Assembly (NCBI RefSeq): GCF_900176255.2
Contig: NZ_FXEG02000003.1
Location: 372,001-436,000 of the forward strand
Length of the DNA: 64,000 nucleotides
DNA from: Mycobacterium ahvazicum
Lineage (GTDB): Bacteria; Actinomycetota; Actinomycetes; Mycobacteriales; Mycobacteriaceae
Direction of reading: 5' to 3'
Made by a program: the position numbers and the translations under genes. Positions 1 through 7,391 of this stretch are shown in pieces. Below the pieces are notes generated by a model, which saw only the letters and a list, made by a program, of their open reading frames with translations, ran no database searches and was not told the origin of the DNA. Position 1 is the first letter of the stretch. Each line of letters begins with the position of its first letter.

Positions 1-378
1 GCCTTGACGGGTTTTGCCATGTGGATCGTCACCCACTTCGTTCACGGGCTGAGCTTCGTCGGCGGCAAGACGCCGCTGGAACGCATCGGCATCATCTTCG
101 TCGTGGCCGTGGTCTTCGGGCTGGTCAACGCGTTCATCAAGCCGATCGTTACGTTCCTGTCCATTCCGCTGTACATCGTGACCCTGGGACTGTTCCACAT
201 CGTCGTCAACGCGTTGATGCTCTGGCTCACGGCGTGGATCACCGAACACACCACGCACTGGGGACTGGCGATCGACCACTTCTGGTGGACGGCGATCTGG
301 GCCGCGATCCTGTTGTCGATCGTGAGCTGGTTGCTGTCGCTGGTGGTCGGCGACGTCGACCGGCGCACCCGCGGCTGA
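1..378 (+). CDS. Phage-holin-like (YvlD family) small membrane protein, 5' end probably cut
   Basis: Small integral membrane protein with about four hydrophobic segments; the motif NAFIKPIVTFLSIPLYIVTL is typical of the YvlD / phage holin family 4 (Pfam Phage_holin_4_2). The function of the family is not established. The frame is open to the first base of the window. The only local start is a TTG at 4 without a visible ribosome binding site, so the real start may lie outside. The end is a TGA at 376-378, just before the convergent crotonase gene. In M. tuberculosis a small membrane gene (Rv1903) precedes the STAS gene Rv1904, which is consistent with this being its counterpart, but I cannot verify that. 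Confidence 0.7.
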   Translation, partial: ALTGFAMWIVTHFVHGLSFVGGKTPLERIGIIFVVAVVFGLVNAFIKPIVTFLSIPLYIVTLGLFHIVVNALMLWLTAWITEHTTHWGLAIDHFWWTAIWAAILLSIVSWLLSLVVGDVDRRTRG

Positions 379-382
379 TCTC

Positions 383-1165
383 TCAGCGCGCCTGCCACCG
401 CGGCGGTCGCTTCTCGGTGAAGGCACGCGGCCCTTCCTTGGCGTCCTCGGTCGCGAAAACCCGGTCGCTGTGCCGAGTCTCGTTGTCGTAGGCCGCTTCG
501 AGATCGAGCGTCAGCCCTTCAACCGCAGACCGTTTGGTCGCATAGACCGCGAGCGGCGCGTTGGCGGCGATGCGCTGCGCGTAGTCATAGGCGGTGTCCA
601 TCAGCCGCTCGCCCGGCACGACCTGGTTCAGCAGCCCCATGGCCAGGGCGCGCGGCGCGTCCACCATGTCGGCGGTCAGCAGCAGCTCCATCGCCAGGGC
701 GTAGGGGATCTGGCGCGGCAGCCGCACCGTGCTGCCGCCGCCGGCGAAAAGGCCGCGCTTGGGTTCCATCAAGGCGAACCGCGCTTCGGGCACCGCGACG
801 CGGATGTCGGTGCAGCCCAACATTTCAAAGCCACCCGCGACACACGTTCCGTTCACCGCCGCGATGATCGGCTTATACACCGGGAAACGATGCAACACGG
901 CGTGGATGGCGTCGAGTGCGTCCCAGCAGTCAGGCTTGGGAAGGTCGCCGGTCAGTTCGGGAATGAATTTCTTCAGATCTGCTCCGGTGCAGAAATCCGG
1001 CCCTACGCCGGTGACCACAGCAACCCAGGCGCCGTCGTCGTCACGGAAGTCGGCCCACGCCTGAGCCAAATCGCGGAAATGTTCCATATCCAGCGAGTTG
1101 CGCGTGTCGGGGCGGTTGATCGTAATGGTGGCGATGTGAGCGTGAAGCGCGTAATCGATGCTCAC
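383..1165 (-). CDS. Crotonase / enoyl-CoA hydratase family protein
   Basis: 260-residue crotonase-fold enzyme, expected to act on acyl-CoA thioesters in the cytoplasm (hydration, isomerisation or a related step of beta-oxidation). The first oxyanion-hole segment TGADLKK lies at residues 60-66 and the second is the AAVNGTCVAGGFEM stretch at about 102-115; an acidic residue in EPKRGL near 134 fits the usual catalytic Glu position. Length matches the family. Start is GTG at 1165. It points away from the STAS gene with a 250-bp shared upstream region holding two palindromes. Mycobacteria carry many EchA paralogues, so the substrate cannot be assigned. Confidence 0.9.
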   Translation of the reverse strand: MSIDYALHAHIATITINRPDTRNSLDMEHFRDLAQAWADFRDDDGAWVAVVTGVGPDFCTGADLKKFIPELTGDLPKPDCWDALDAIHAVLHRFPVYKPIIAAVNGTCVAGGFEMLGCTDIRVAVPEARFALMEPKRGLFAGGGSTVRLPRQIPYALAMELLLTADMVDAPRALAMGLLNQVVPGERLMDTAYDYAQRIAANAPLAVYATKRSAVEGLTLDLEAAYDNETRHSDRVFATEDAKEGPRAFTEKRPPRWQAR

Positions 1166-1196
1166 GGGTTTTCCACCGTTTCGGTTCGTCGTTGGC

Positions 1197-1215
1197 TACC
1201 GTTTCTGAAATGGTA
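1197..1215. promoter_or_regulatory. 19-bp imperfect palindrome upstream of the crotonase gene
   Basis: TACCGTTTCTGAAATGGTA pairs at eight of nine positions around a central T. It lies 32 bp upstream of the crotonase GTG, a sensible place for a repressor site. No regulator gene is adjacent, so the cognate protein is unknown. Confidence 0.4.
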
Positions 1216-1262
1216 AGGCTTTCAGTGACCTTCGGCCGTAGCCCGGCGAGTAAACCCGGTCG

Positions 1263-1274
1263 ATTTGCGCAAAT
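1263..1274. promoter_or_regulatory. Perfect 12-bp palindrome with repeated half-site
   Basis: ATTTGCGCAAAT is a perfect palindrome, and the half-site GCAAAT recurs at 1282-1287. The block is AT-rich for this genome and sits midway between the divergent crotonase and STAS genes, so it could serve either promoter. Confidence 0.3.
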
Positions 1275-1416
1275 GCACTCGGCAAATCTCAATTGCACAT
1301 ATGCTCAGCAACGACGCGAAAACCGGCGGGGGTCGGTTTGACGCCAGCCCTGCCGGCCTTTTCGGGAGACGGACGGCGTCGCCCGATACTGCCCACGACG
1401 ACGGGATGTCGCAGAG

Positions 1417-1836
1417 ATGGACACTGCCTCGATCGGCATAGCGCGGCCCCACAACGGGTCGTACCGTGGCTGCGCGCCAAGCGGCTTGCGCACGGTTACC
1501 AGGCGCACCGGTTCGTCAGTAGTCGTCCATGTCGGCGGCGACATCGATGCCAGCAACGAGACCGCGTGGCAGAACGTGCTGAGCCGCGGGGCCGCCGAAA
1601 CCGTCGCGCCCGGTCCGTTCGTCATCGACGTGTGCGACCTCGATTTCATGGGCTCATGCGGTTATGCCGCGCTGGCACACGAGGCAGCCGAGTGCCGCAG
1701 TCGCGGCGTCGCATTGCGACTCGTTACCAGCCAGCCCATCGTGGCCCGAACCATCGCCGCCTGCGGACTGCACCCGTTGCTGCCGACGTACGCGTCGGTG
1801 GAGACAGCGCTGGTGCCGGTCAGCGATCAGGACTGA
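1417..1836 (+). CDS. STAS-domain protein (anti-sigma factor antagonist-like), Rv1904-like
   Basis: 139 residues with a single STAS domain from about residue 25 to 130. The family signature DLDFMGSCG contains Ser80, at the position phosphorylated in SpoIIAA-type anti-anti-sigma factors, so this copy keeps the switch residue. Such proteins bind and sequester an anti-sigma factor when unphosphorylated; no partner sigma or anti-sigma gene is in the window. Placement next to aao matches the Rv1904/Rv1905c order of M. tuberculosis as I remember it. Its last 17 bases overlap the 3' end of the convergent aao gene. The ATG at 1417 gives the family length. Confidence 0.85.
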   Translation: MDTASIGIARPHNGSYRGCAPSGLRTVTRRTGSSVVVHVGGDIDASNETAWQNVLSRGAAETVAPGPFVIDVCDLDFMGSCGYAALAHEAAECRSRGVALRLVTSQPIVARTIAACGLHPLLPTYASVETALVPVSDQD

Positions 1837-2785
1837 CCAGCCGCACTACATCGCGCGCGCAACCCCAGGACAACGTCACGCCATTGCCACCGTGTCCGTA
1901 GTTGTGGATGCAGCGCGCCTTTCCGAGTGGCTCGGCTTCGAGCCGCACCGAGGGACGATCGGGCCGTAGCCCGGTAATCGTCTCCAGCACCTCGGCCTCG
2001 CCCAGCCTCGGCTCGATCCGGCGACAGCGCGCCAGGATGCGTTCGGTGATGTCGGGTTCGGCGGTGGTGTCCCAACGGTCCGGGATGCTGATCCCGCCAC
2101 ACACCACGCGTTGTGGGTGCGGGAAGTAGCACACCCATTCCGGGCCGTTGTTGATCTCTAGAAATGGTTGTCGCAGACCAGGATTGGCGAGGATGACATG
2201 CTGGCCGAACAGTGGCCGGACCGTGTCGTCGCCCACCAGTGCACGGGCGCCGAGACCGGAGCAGTTGATCACGATCGGCGCTGCATCGGCGGCCTCGGCC
2301 AGTGACCGCACCGGGTGTTCCTCGATCTCGCAGCCGGCCGCGGCAAGGCGGTGCGTGAGGTAGCCGAGGTAGTGCGGCATGTCGATCATCGGCAGGGTCG
2401 CGCGAAACCCGACCCGGAACCCCTCGGGCAGATCGGTTGGATGGGCCGGCCGCAACGCGGGAATCAACTGCGCCGCCGACGACATCGATTCGGTCGCGGT
2501 CAATTCGCCGACAGCCAGCGCCGGCGAAAGCTGCACCCCGGAGTCGGGATCGGCGGCCAGTTCGCGAAAAACTTCCAGCGAATGCCGGATCCACGCGATT
2601 GTCTCGGCGGCGCGTTCGGCCGGTCGGGGCGGGGCCCAGACCGCACCGGCCACTACCGATGTTGTCCGCTCGGGCGGTGCGGCGCTCCACACCCGCACCG
2701 GCCACCCGGCTTCGGCCAGGCACAGGGCCGACGTCAGTCCGCTGACTCCCGCACCAACGACGACAATCTGTTGGGGACTGGCCAC
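1820..2785 (-). CDS. aao: D-amino-acid oxidase (FAD-dependent), Rv1905c-like
   Basis: 321-residue flavoprotein of the DAO family, predicted to oxidise D-amino acids to 2-oxo acids, ammonia and hydrogen peroxide. The N-terminal dinucleotide-binding motif is VGAGVSG (residues 10-16). A C-terminal YGHGGNGVTLSWG segment is the classic DAO signature contacting FAD and the active site. Start is GTG at 2785, two bases after the stop of the upstream secreted-protein gene, so the pair is almost certainly co-transcribed and translationally linked. The gene overlaps the STAS gene tail to tail by 17 bp. The order agrees with Rv1906c-Rv1905c-Rv1904. Confidence 0.9.
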   Translation of the reverse strand: MASPQQIVVVGAGVSGLTSALCLAEAGWPVRVWSAAPPERTTSVVAGAVWAPPRPAERAAETIAWIRHSLEVFRELAADPDSGVQLSPALAVGELTATESMSSAAQLIPALRPAHPTDLPEGFRVGFRATLPMIDMPHYLGYLTHRLAAAGCEIEEHPVRSLAEAADAAPIVINCSGLGARALVGDDTVRPLFGQHVILANPGLRQPFLEINNGPEWVCYFPHPQRVVCGGISIPDRWDTTAEPDITERILARCRRIEPRLGEAEVLETITGLRPDRPSVRLEAEPLGKARCIHNYGHGGNGVTLSWGCARDVVRLVSPDR

Positions 2786-2787
2786 GG

Positions 2788-3351
2788 TCAGGTGCCGGGA
2801 ACGCGCATTCCGTTCGGCCCCAGCAGCCCATTGAGCGTGCCCAGGGTGCCCTGCAGTTGGGCCCCCGCAACCGGCCCGGGGACGTCGGCGGGCGCGGGAG
2901 CGTCCGGCGTCAACTGCCAGGGCTGACAGCCATCCGTCTTGAACGCCTTGTCCGTCGGCTCGATCTTGACCACCTGCGGCTTCTTGGTGAGCGAGTTATC
3001 GATCAGGGCGCCGTCCGGGTTGGCGGTCCGCTTCCAGTAGCAAGTGCCGTTGCCGACCGGGCCACCGCTGCTGTAGATGCCCGGCACGATGTCGGTACCC
3101 ACCGCGTACAGGCCGTCTTTGTCCATGACCGTCTTCGGTGCGCCCCCGGGCGGTGCGGGCGAGGGTGACGCCGACGGCGACGCCGCGGGTGATGCCGGTG
3201 ATGGCGACGCTGATTGCCCCGGTGCCGGCCCCGGCGCCGGACCACGTGTGTCGTCCGGGTCGGCGCTGGCCGCCACGGTGGACGCGGCGGCCCAGCCCGC
3301 GACCATCAGACTCGCCGCAGCCAACCGTGCTGCGGTAGGTACTCCACCCAT
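2788..3351 (-). CDS. Secreted protein with Pro/Ala/Ser-rich linker, Rv1906c-like
   Basis: About 187 residues. An N-terminal signal peptide (hydrophobic ASLMVAGWAAASTVAASA) is followed by a low-complexity Pro/Ser/Ala/Gly linker with repeated SPSPA-like units, then a compact domain with two cysteines (TCYWKR and DGCQPW) likely to form a disulfide. The domain resembles conserved mycobacterial exported proteins of unknown function; the text GLYAVGTDIVPGIY recalls small actinobacterial secreted domains that begin this way. I chose ATG at 3351 over a TTG at 3375 because the ATG begins directly at the signal peptide. It lies two bases upstream of aao. Function unknown. Confidence 0.8.
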   Translation of the reverse strand: MGGVPTAARLAAASLMVAGWAAASTVAASADPDDTRGPAPGPAPGQSASPSPASPAASPSASPSPAPPGGAPKTVMDKDGLYAVGTDIVPGIYSSGGPVGNGTCYWKRTANPDGALIDNSLTKKPQVVKIEPTDKAFKTDGCQPWQLTPDAPAPADVPGPVAGAQLQGTLGTLNGLLGPNGMRVPGT

Positions 3352-3421
3352 AGAGATCGAGGGTACCGGGGTCAAGAACCTAATTCACATCTCTGTGAGA
3401 TCGGCGGAGCGCGTCGAACGG

Positions 3422-3916
3422 TTAGGGCAGCCGTCGGACCTTGCCGGCGTAGCCGAGCGCGTGCTGGTAGGTGTCGAGGTTGTCCCGCGAAATCCTGGCG
3501 TGCACCGGGCGCTCGAGAAAGAAGCGCAGCACCGGGTTGTAGGCGTGATATGTCTCGTGAAACGTCAGCACGGTAGTGCCGTCGGGCTGCTCCTCGAGCT
3601 GGTGATATCCCTCGGCGCGCGACCACAGCGGCGCGCCGACGGCGATGTAGCGCGACAGCTTGTTCAGCTCGGCTTCGGTCACCGTCTCCCACGACCGCGC
3701 CCTGCCGCCCGACAGCAGGTACCGGGGGACCGGGAAGACACAGGTGCGGACCAGGCCCTCACCGGCCTCGTTGCCCTCGTTCAGGATTTCCATGCTGCCG
3801 GTCGGCCACTTGAGCACTCGCGGGCGCGGCGCGTTCGGTGGCACCGGGGGATGCAGCACCCGCCACACCTTTTTCGGCGGCGCGTCGACGTGGAATCGCA
3901 CGGTGTAGGACTGCAT
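3422..3916 (-). CDS. SRPBCC (START/polyketide-cyclase-like) protein
   Basis: 164 residues with a helix-grip fold pattern: strand at the N-terminus (YTVRFHVDAPPKKVWRVL), central strands, and a long C-terminal helix (RISRDNLDTYQHAL). The family binds hydrophobic ligands or catalyses cyclisations; no catalytic signature is evident. The start codon overlaps the stop of the upstream nitroreductase by one base (3916), so the two are translationally coupled. Together with the carboxymuconolactone decarboxylase-like gene they form a three-gene minus-strand unit facing the duplicated-gene/ligase operon, suggesting shared metabolism of an aromatic or polyketide-like compound, which is inference. Confidence 0.75.
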   Translation of the reverse strand: MQSYTVRFHVDAPPKKVWRVLHPPVPPNAPRPRVLKWPTGSMEILNEGNEAGEGLVRTCVFPVPRYLLSGGRARSWETVTEAELNKLSRYIAVGAPLWSRAEGYHQLEEQPDGTTVLTFHETYHAYNPVLRFFLERPVHARISRDNLDTYQHALGYAGKVRRLP

Positions 3917-4545
3917 CAGCTATCTCCCCAGGCGTCCCAGAACGTGATGGTCTCCGCCGGCGGCCGCGTGGCCGGGCGGAAGTCGGTGCCGATCGTGTAG
4001 GCGACAGGGAACAGCGCGGCCTGCGTGACGGTCGGCGGAATGCCGAGCAGCTCGGCCACTTCTTTCTCCTTGAACAGATGCATCGTCGTCCACACCGAGC
4101 CCAGCCCGCGCGAGCGAAGCGCCAGCAGAAAGCTCCAGCCGGCCGGGATGATCGAAGCCCAGGCCGCCGCGGCGATGCCCGGCTCCGCCGTGTCGATGCG
4201 CTGGTTCAGACAGGGGATGACGTGCACCGGAACATGTCCCAGCGTGTCGGTCAGACTCATCGCGCTCTGATACACCCGCTGGGTCTGCGGGTCGGTCGCG
4301 TTGTCGACCGCGTACGCCAGATACTGCGACCCGATGCTGCGGTAGATCTCGGCGATCGCCGCGCGCTTGTCCGCGTCGGTCACCACCAGCCAGCGCCAGT
4401 CCTGTGTGTTGCTGGCCGTCGGCGCCTGCATCGCCAGCCGGATGCACTCCAGAATCACCTCGCGACCGACCGGCCGGGTCAGGTCGAGACGCTTACGAAC
4501 CGACCGCGTGGTGCTCAGCAATTCGTCGACGGTGGCGATGTCCAT
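3916..4545 (-). CDS. Nitroreductase family FMN oxidoreductase
   Basis: 209 residues, the normal size. The N-terminal STTRSVRKRLDLTRPV resembles the phosphate-binding RRSxRxF region of nitroreductases, APTASNTQDWRWLVV matches the conserved PSxxNxQPWxF FMN-binding motif, and the late GLGSVWTT segment matches the G-x-G-S-x-W/T pattern. Such enzymes use NAD(P)H and FMN to reduce nitro compounds, quinones or enones, and some are flavin-dependent aromatising enzymes. Middle gene of a compact minus-strand unit: 18 bp after the carboxymuconolactone decarboxylase-like gene and overlapping the SRPBCC gene. Substrate unknown. Confidence 0.88.
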   Translation of the reverse strand: MDIATVDELLSTTRSVRKRLDLTRPVGREVILECIRLAMQAPTASNTQDWRWLVVTDADKRAAIAEIYRSIGSQYLAYAVDNATDPQTQRVYQSAMSLTDTLGHVPVHVIPCLNQRIDTAEPGIAAAAWASIIPAGWSFLLALRSRGLGSVWTTMHLFKEKEVAELLGIPPTVTQAALFPVAYTIGTDFRPATRPPAETITFWDAWGDS

Positions 4546-4563
4546 TGGTTCCTTCCGGTTTTG

Positions 4564-5046
4564 TCAGAGGTCGATGGCGCACGACTGGTCGACGCCCAGC
4601 ACGGTCAGGGAACGACCCAGGCCCAGAAATACCGCGACGCACAGCGTGAGATCCAGGATCTCCTCGTCGGAGAACGATTCCCGAAGTCGTTGGAAGAACG
4701 CGTCATCCATCGACGCATGGTCGTTGGCGAACCGCTCCGCGAACTCGATGGCGAGGCGTTGGCGTGGCGTATAGCCGAGGTAGCCGGCGTATGCGGCGAC
4801 GTTGTCGTACAACTCGGGTGCCACACCGGCGTCGAGCACCGACTGCGCGCGAAAACCCGAGCACGCCACGCAATCGTTGATCTGCGCGATCCGCATTCTC
4901 GCCAACTCGCGCTCGTCGGCCGGCAGGATGCTCTGCTGATAGGCGCCGCGGATCATCCGTTCGACCATGCCGCCGAGCTGTGGCCGCAGCGTCCAGATCA
5001 TGGCGGCTTCGCCACCCGGGCCCTCCGGTACGTCGAGCCTTGCCAT
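4564..5046 (-). CDS. Carboxymuconolactone decarboxylase / AhpD-like protein
   Basis: 160 residues of the all-helical CMD/AhpD fold. The CxxC pair (NDCVACSGFR) is present, preceded by the usual EREL-ARMRIAQIN helix, but the His normally found three positions after the second Cys (CxxCxxxH) is absent. A peroxidase relay role is therefore less certain, and a fold-related lyase or antioxidant role remains possible. ATG at 5046 is preferred over an upstream start at 5088: CAGGAG sits about 8 bases before it and the domain starts there. First gene of the minus-strand unit; its upstream region contains a strong inverted repeat at 5076-5106. Confidence 0.8.
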   Translation of the reverse strand: MARLDVPEGPGGEAAMIWTLRPQLGGMVERMIRGAYQQSILPADERELARMRIAQINDCVACSGFRAQSVLDAGVAPELYDNVAAYAGYLGYTPRQRLAIEFAERFANDHASMDDAFFQRLRESFSDEEILDLTLCVAVFLGLGRSLTVLGVDQSCAIDL

Positions 5047-5075
5047 AGGAGAACTCCTGCCCGGTAAGGACGGTA

Positions 5076-5106
5076 CCGAGTTGAGCAAACCAGATTCTCA
5101 ACTCGG
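5076..5106. promoter_or_regulatory. Inverted repeat with 10-bp perfect arms in a divergent promoter
   Basis: CCGAGTTGAG (5076-5085) and CTCAACTCGG (5097-5106) are exact reverse complements separated by 11 bases. The element lies 30 bp upstream of the CMD-like gene and 126 bp upstream of the divergent duplicated-gene/ligase operon. It cannot be a terminator for either unit because both start here, so an operator that co-regulates both directions is the best reading. No regulator lies immediately beside it; the nearest are LysR (9546) and TetR (11079). Confidence 0.55.
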
Positions 5107-5231
5107 CTGTCTAGGTCGGGCGACTGGGCGCAATTGTGCATACGACTAACCCGGCCTGGACGTGGCAATCTGCCGGAGTTACCGTCCGTTGAGCGGCGTT
5201 GAGCCCACCGCCGCGAATGGGAGGTTTGTGC

Positions 5232-5930
5232 GTGCTGTTCATGCACGAGCTGCACACGGTCCGCGGCCGTAAAGAGGACGAGTTCGAAGCCGCCTTCCGT
5301 GACGGCTGGATGCCGATGCTCGGGCGCGGCGACGATGCCCGGTTGCTTTGGTACGCCAACCAGGCGCACGGCAGCGGCCCCGCGTACACGGTCGTGACGG
5401 TGACCGCCGTCCGCGACGGCGCGGCGTGGGAGAAGCTGACGCTGCGAGTGCAGAAGGGCGACCTTCAGGACTGGATGCGCGGGCTCGACGAGCTCCGCCA
5501 CGAGGTCGTCGCAAAGTTGCTGATGCCGCTGCCCTGGTCACCGCTGCTGGACATCGAATTCAACGAGGTGCCGGTCGACGGGCGAGAGCACGAGATGACT
5601 CTCTACATGGAAGACACCATGTGGCCCTACGAGGACAAGTTCGAGGAGTACATCGTCCGCTGCGGCGAGGTGTACGCCAGGAGCCTCCAGGAGCCGTCCT
5701 CCATGCTGACGATGCATGCGGCATTCCAGCCCGCCCTCGGCAGCCATGTTCGACGCGAGGTCATCCTGATGCAGCGCATCAGCCGTCCCGACGCGCTGCT
5801 TGACCTGCTCCGCAGCCACATCCCCGCCGAGTACCGCGCGCCGGGCACCTGGATGTACGACGCCCTGGACCTGCGCGACCAGTGGACCAGCCGGTTGCTG
5901 CGCACCTCCGAGTGGTCACCCCTGTACTAA
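5232..5930 (+). CDS. Conserved protein with two dimeric alpha/beta-barrel-like halves, copy A
   Basis: 232 residues from GTG at 5232, chosen because GGGAGG lies seven bases upstream and because the downstream paralogue at 7392 begins at the same residue. Two halves look related: FMHELHTVRGRKEDEFEAAF near the start and TLYMEDTMWPYEDKFEEYI near residue 128 are similar strand-helix units, as in NIPSNAP/ABM-type ferredoxin-like domains. No catalytic motif is recognised. The extreme C-terminus (LLRTSEWSPLY) is almost identical to the paralogue. It starts the ligase operon; the ligase ATG follows eight bases after its stop codon. Function unknown; role in the ligase pathway is inferred from position. 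Confidence 0.8.
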   Translation: MLFMHELHTVRGRKEDEFEAAFRDGWMPMLGRGDDARLLWYANQAHGSGPAYTVVTVTAVRDGAAWEKLTLRVQKGDLQDWMRGLDELRHEVVAKLLMPLPWSPLLDIEFNEVPVDGREHEMTLYMEDTMWPYEDKFEEYIVRCGEVYARSLQEPSSMLTMHAAFQPALGSHVRREVILMQRISRPDALLDLLRSHIPAEYRAPGTWMYDALDLRDQWTSRLLRTSEWSPLY

Positions 5931-5937
5931 GCCGCGT

Positions 5938-7383
5938 ATGAACTTCGGGACGATCCACGACGCCGCCGCCAGCGGGGATCACGCCCGGGCCGCCCTGATC
6001 GTCGGCGGGCACACCGTCAGTTACGGCGAGCTTGCAACGGCAGTAAGGCAGTGCGCGTCGAGTCTGGCCGCCCACGGCGTCACGCCCGGACAGCGCGTCG
6101 CCGTCGTCGACGGGGCCAGCCTGCTGTCGATCGCCGCATTGCTCGGCGCGGCACGCATCGGCGCCGCACCCGCGCTGATGAATCCCGCACTGACGCCGCC
6201 GGAATTGCGGGGATTGCACAAGGATGCCGCCTGCGCCGACGTGGCTGTCGCGGGGAAGGACTACGTCGAGCGGGTCCGGGAAGCCGGTGTCCCCACGGCA
6301 TTGACACTGACCGATCTGCTGGGCCGGCCCGAACCCGCCGACGATGCGGTCGCCGGCGATGCCGACGACCGTGACGCGTTGATCCTATTCACCAGCGGCA
6401 CAACGGGACTCCCGAAAACCGTCAGCATCAGCGGCCAGCAACTCGCCCGCCGCATCACTGGGATGTCGCGCCCCTTCCGGGCTGGCGCGAAACCCTTGGT
6501 GAGCATGCTGAGCGTCCCGCTATTCCACGTCGGCGGCGCGCTGGGCCTGCTCGGCAGCCTGTATTCGGGCAACACCGCGGTCGTGCAAACGCGTTTCGAC
6601 GCCGGCGAATGGCTACGCCTGGTGGCCGAGCACCGCGTCAGCACAACGTTCATGGTGCCGACGATGCTGCAGCGGATCATCGACCATCCCGACTTTCCGA
6701 ACACGGATCTGTCGTCGCTGATCGCCCTTGCCTACGGAGCCGCCGCCGCGCCGCTGAGTCTGGTGCGCCGGGCGATGGCGGCGCTGCCGCACGTGGCGCT
6801 GGCCAACGTATTCGGCCAGACCGAAACTCTGGGCGCTTACACGACTTTGCTGCCCGACGATCACCGCGACCCGGCGCGCGCCGGGTCGGTCGGCCGCGCC
6901 TTACCCGGAGTCGAAGTGCGCGTAGTAGACCCCGATACGGGTAACGACGTCGAGGCCGGCGCGGTCGGCGAGTTGTGGGTGAACTGCGCTCAGAACGTCA
7001 CCGAGGGCTGGCTGCGCACCGGCGACCTCGCCAGCCAAGACGCCGACGGTTACATCTTCCCTAGCGGTCGACTGAAGGACACGATCAATCGCGGGGGAGA
7101 GAAATTCGGACCGGTCGAGGTCGAGGAAGCATTGCGCTCACACCCGGCAGTCGAAGACGCCGCGGTCGCCGGGATTGCCGACGACGAGTTGGGGCAACGT
7201 GTCGGTGCGGCCGTCGTGGTGTGCGCCCCGGTGACCCTCGACGAGTTGCGCGCACACTGTCGCGGATTGATCGCACACTTCAAGTTCCCCGAGCGATTGG
7301 CGATCGTGGAGAACATCCCGTACAGCGCAACCGGCAAGGTCAACCGCGATCAGCTCGCCACGCTGATCGCCGATGACACCTAG
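5938..7383 (+). CDS. Class I adenylate-forming acid-CoA ligase (AMP-binding)
   Basis: 481 residues, cytoplasmic, predicted to activate a carboxylic acid with ATP, normally forming acyl-CoA. The P-loop-like motif LFTSGTTGLPK is at about residues 150-160, TGDL at 361-364, the hinge/A8 region GGEKFGPVEVEEAL near 386, and the C-terminal ATGKVNRDQ places the catalytic A10 lysine at about 467. At 481 residues it is shorter than typical FadD proteins, closer to compact aryl or short-chain acid ligases. It is sandwiched between two paralogous barrel proteins, eight bases from each, so the three are one operon. Longer upstream starts overlap copy A and are rejected. Confidence 0.92.
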   Translation: MNFGTIHDAAASGDHARAALIVGGHTVSYGELATAVRQCASSLAAHGVTPGQRVAVVDGASLLSIAALLGAARIGAAPALMNPALTPPELRGLHKDAACADVAVAGKDYVERVREAGVPTALTLTDLLGRPEPADDAVAGDADDRDALILFTSGTTGLPKTVSISGQQLARRITGMSRPFRAGAKPLVSMLSVPLFHVGGALGLLGSLYSGNTAVVQTRFDAGEWLRLVAEHRVSTTFMVPTMLQRIIDHPDFPNTDLSSLIALAYGAAAAPLSLVRRAMAALPHVALANVFGQTETLGAYTTLLPDDHRDPARAGSVGRALPGVEVRVVDPDTGNDVEAGAVGELWVNCAQNVTEGWLRTGDLASQDADGYIFPSGRLKDTINRGGEKFGPVEVEEALRSHPAVEDAAVAGIADDELGQRVGAAVVVCAPVTLDELRAHCRGLIAHFKFPERLAIVENIPYSATGKVNRDQLATLIADDT

Positions 7384-7391
7384 GAGTCCAG

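Noticed and set aside
3838..5067. 409-codon plus-strand frame opposite the nitroreductase and CMD-like genes
   Set aside because: Arg/His/Val-rich shadow; the minus-strand genes have coherent families and ribosome binding sites.
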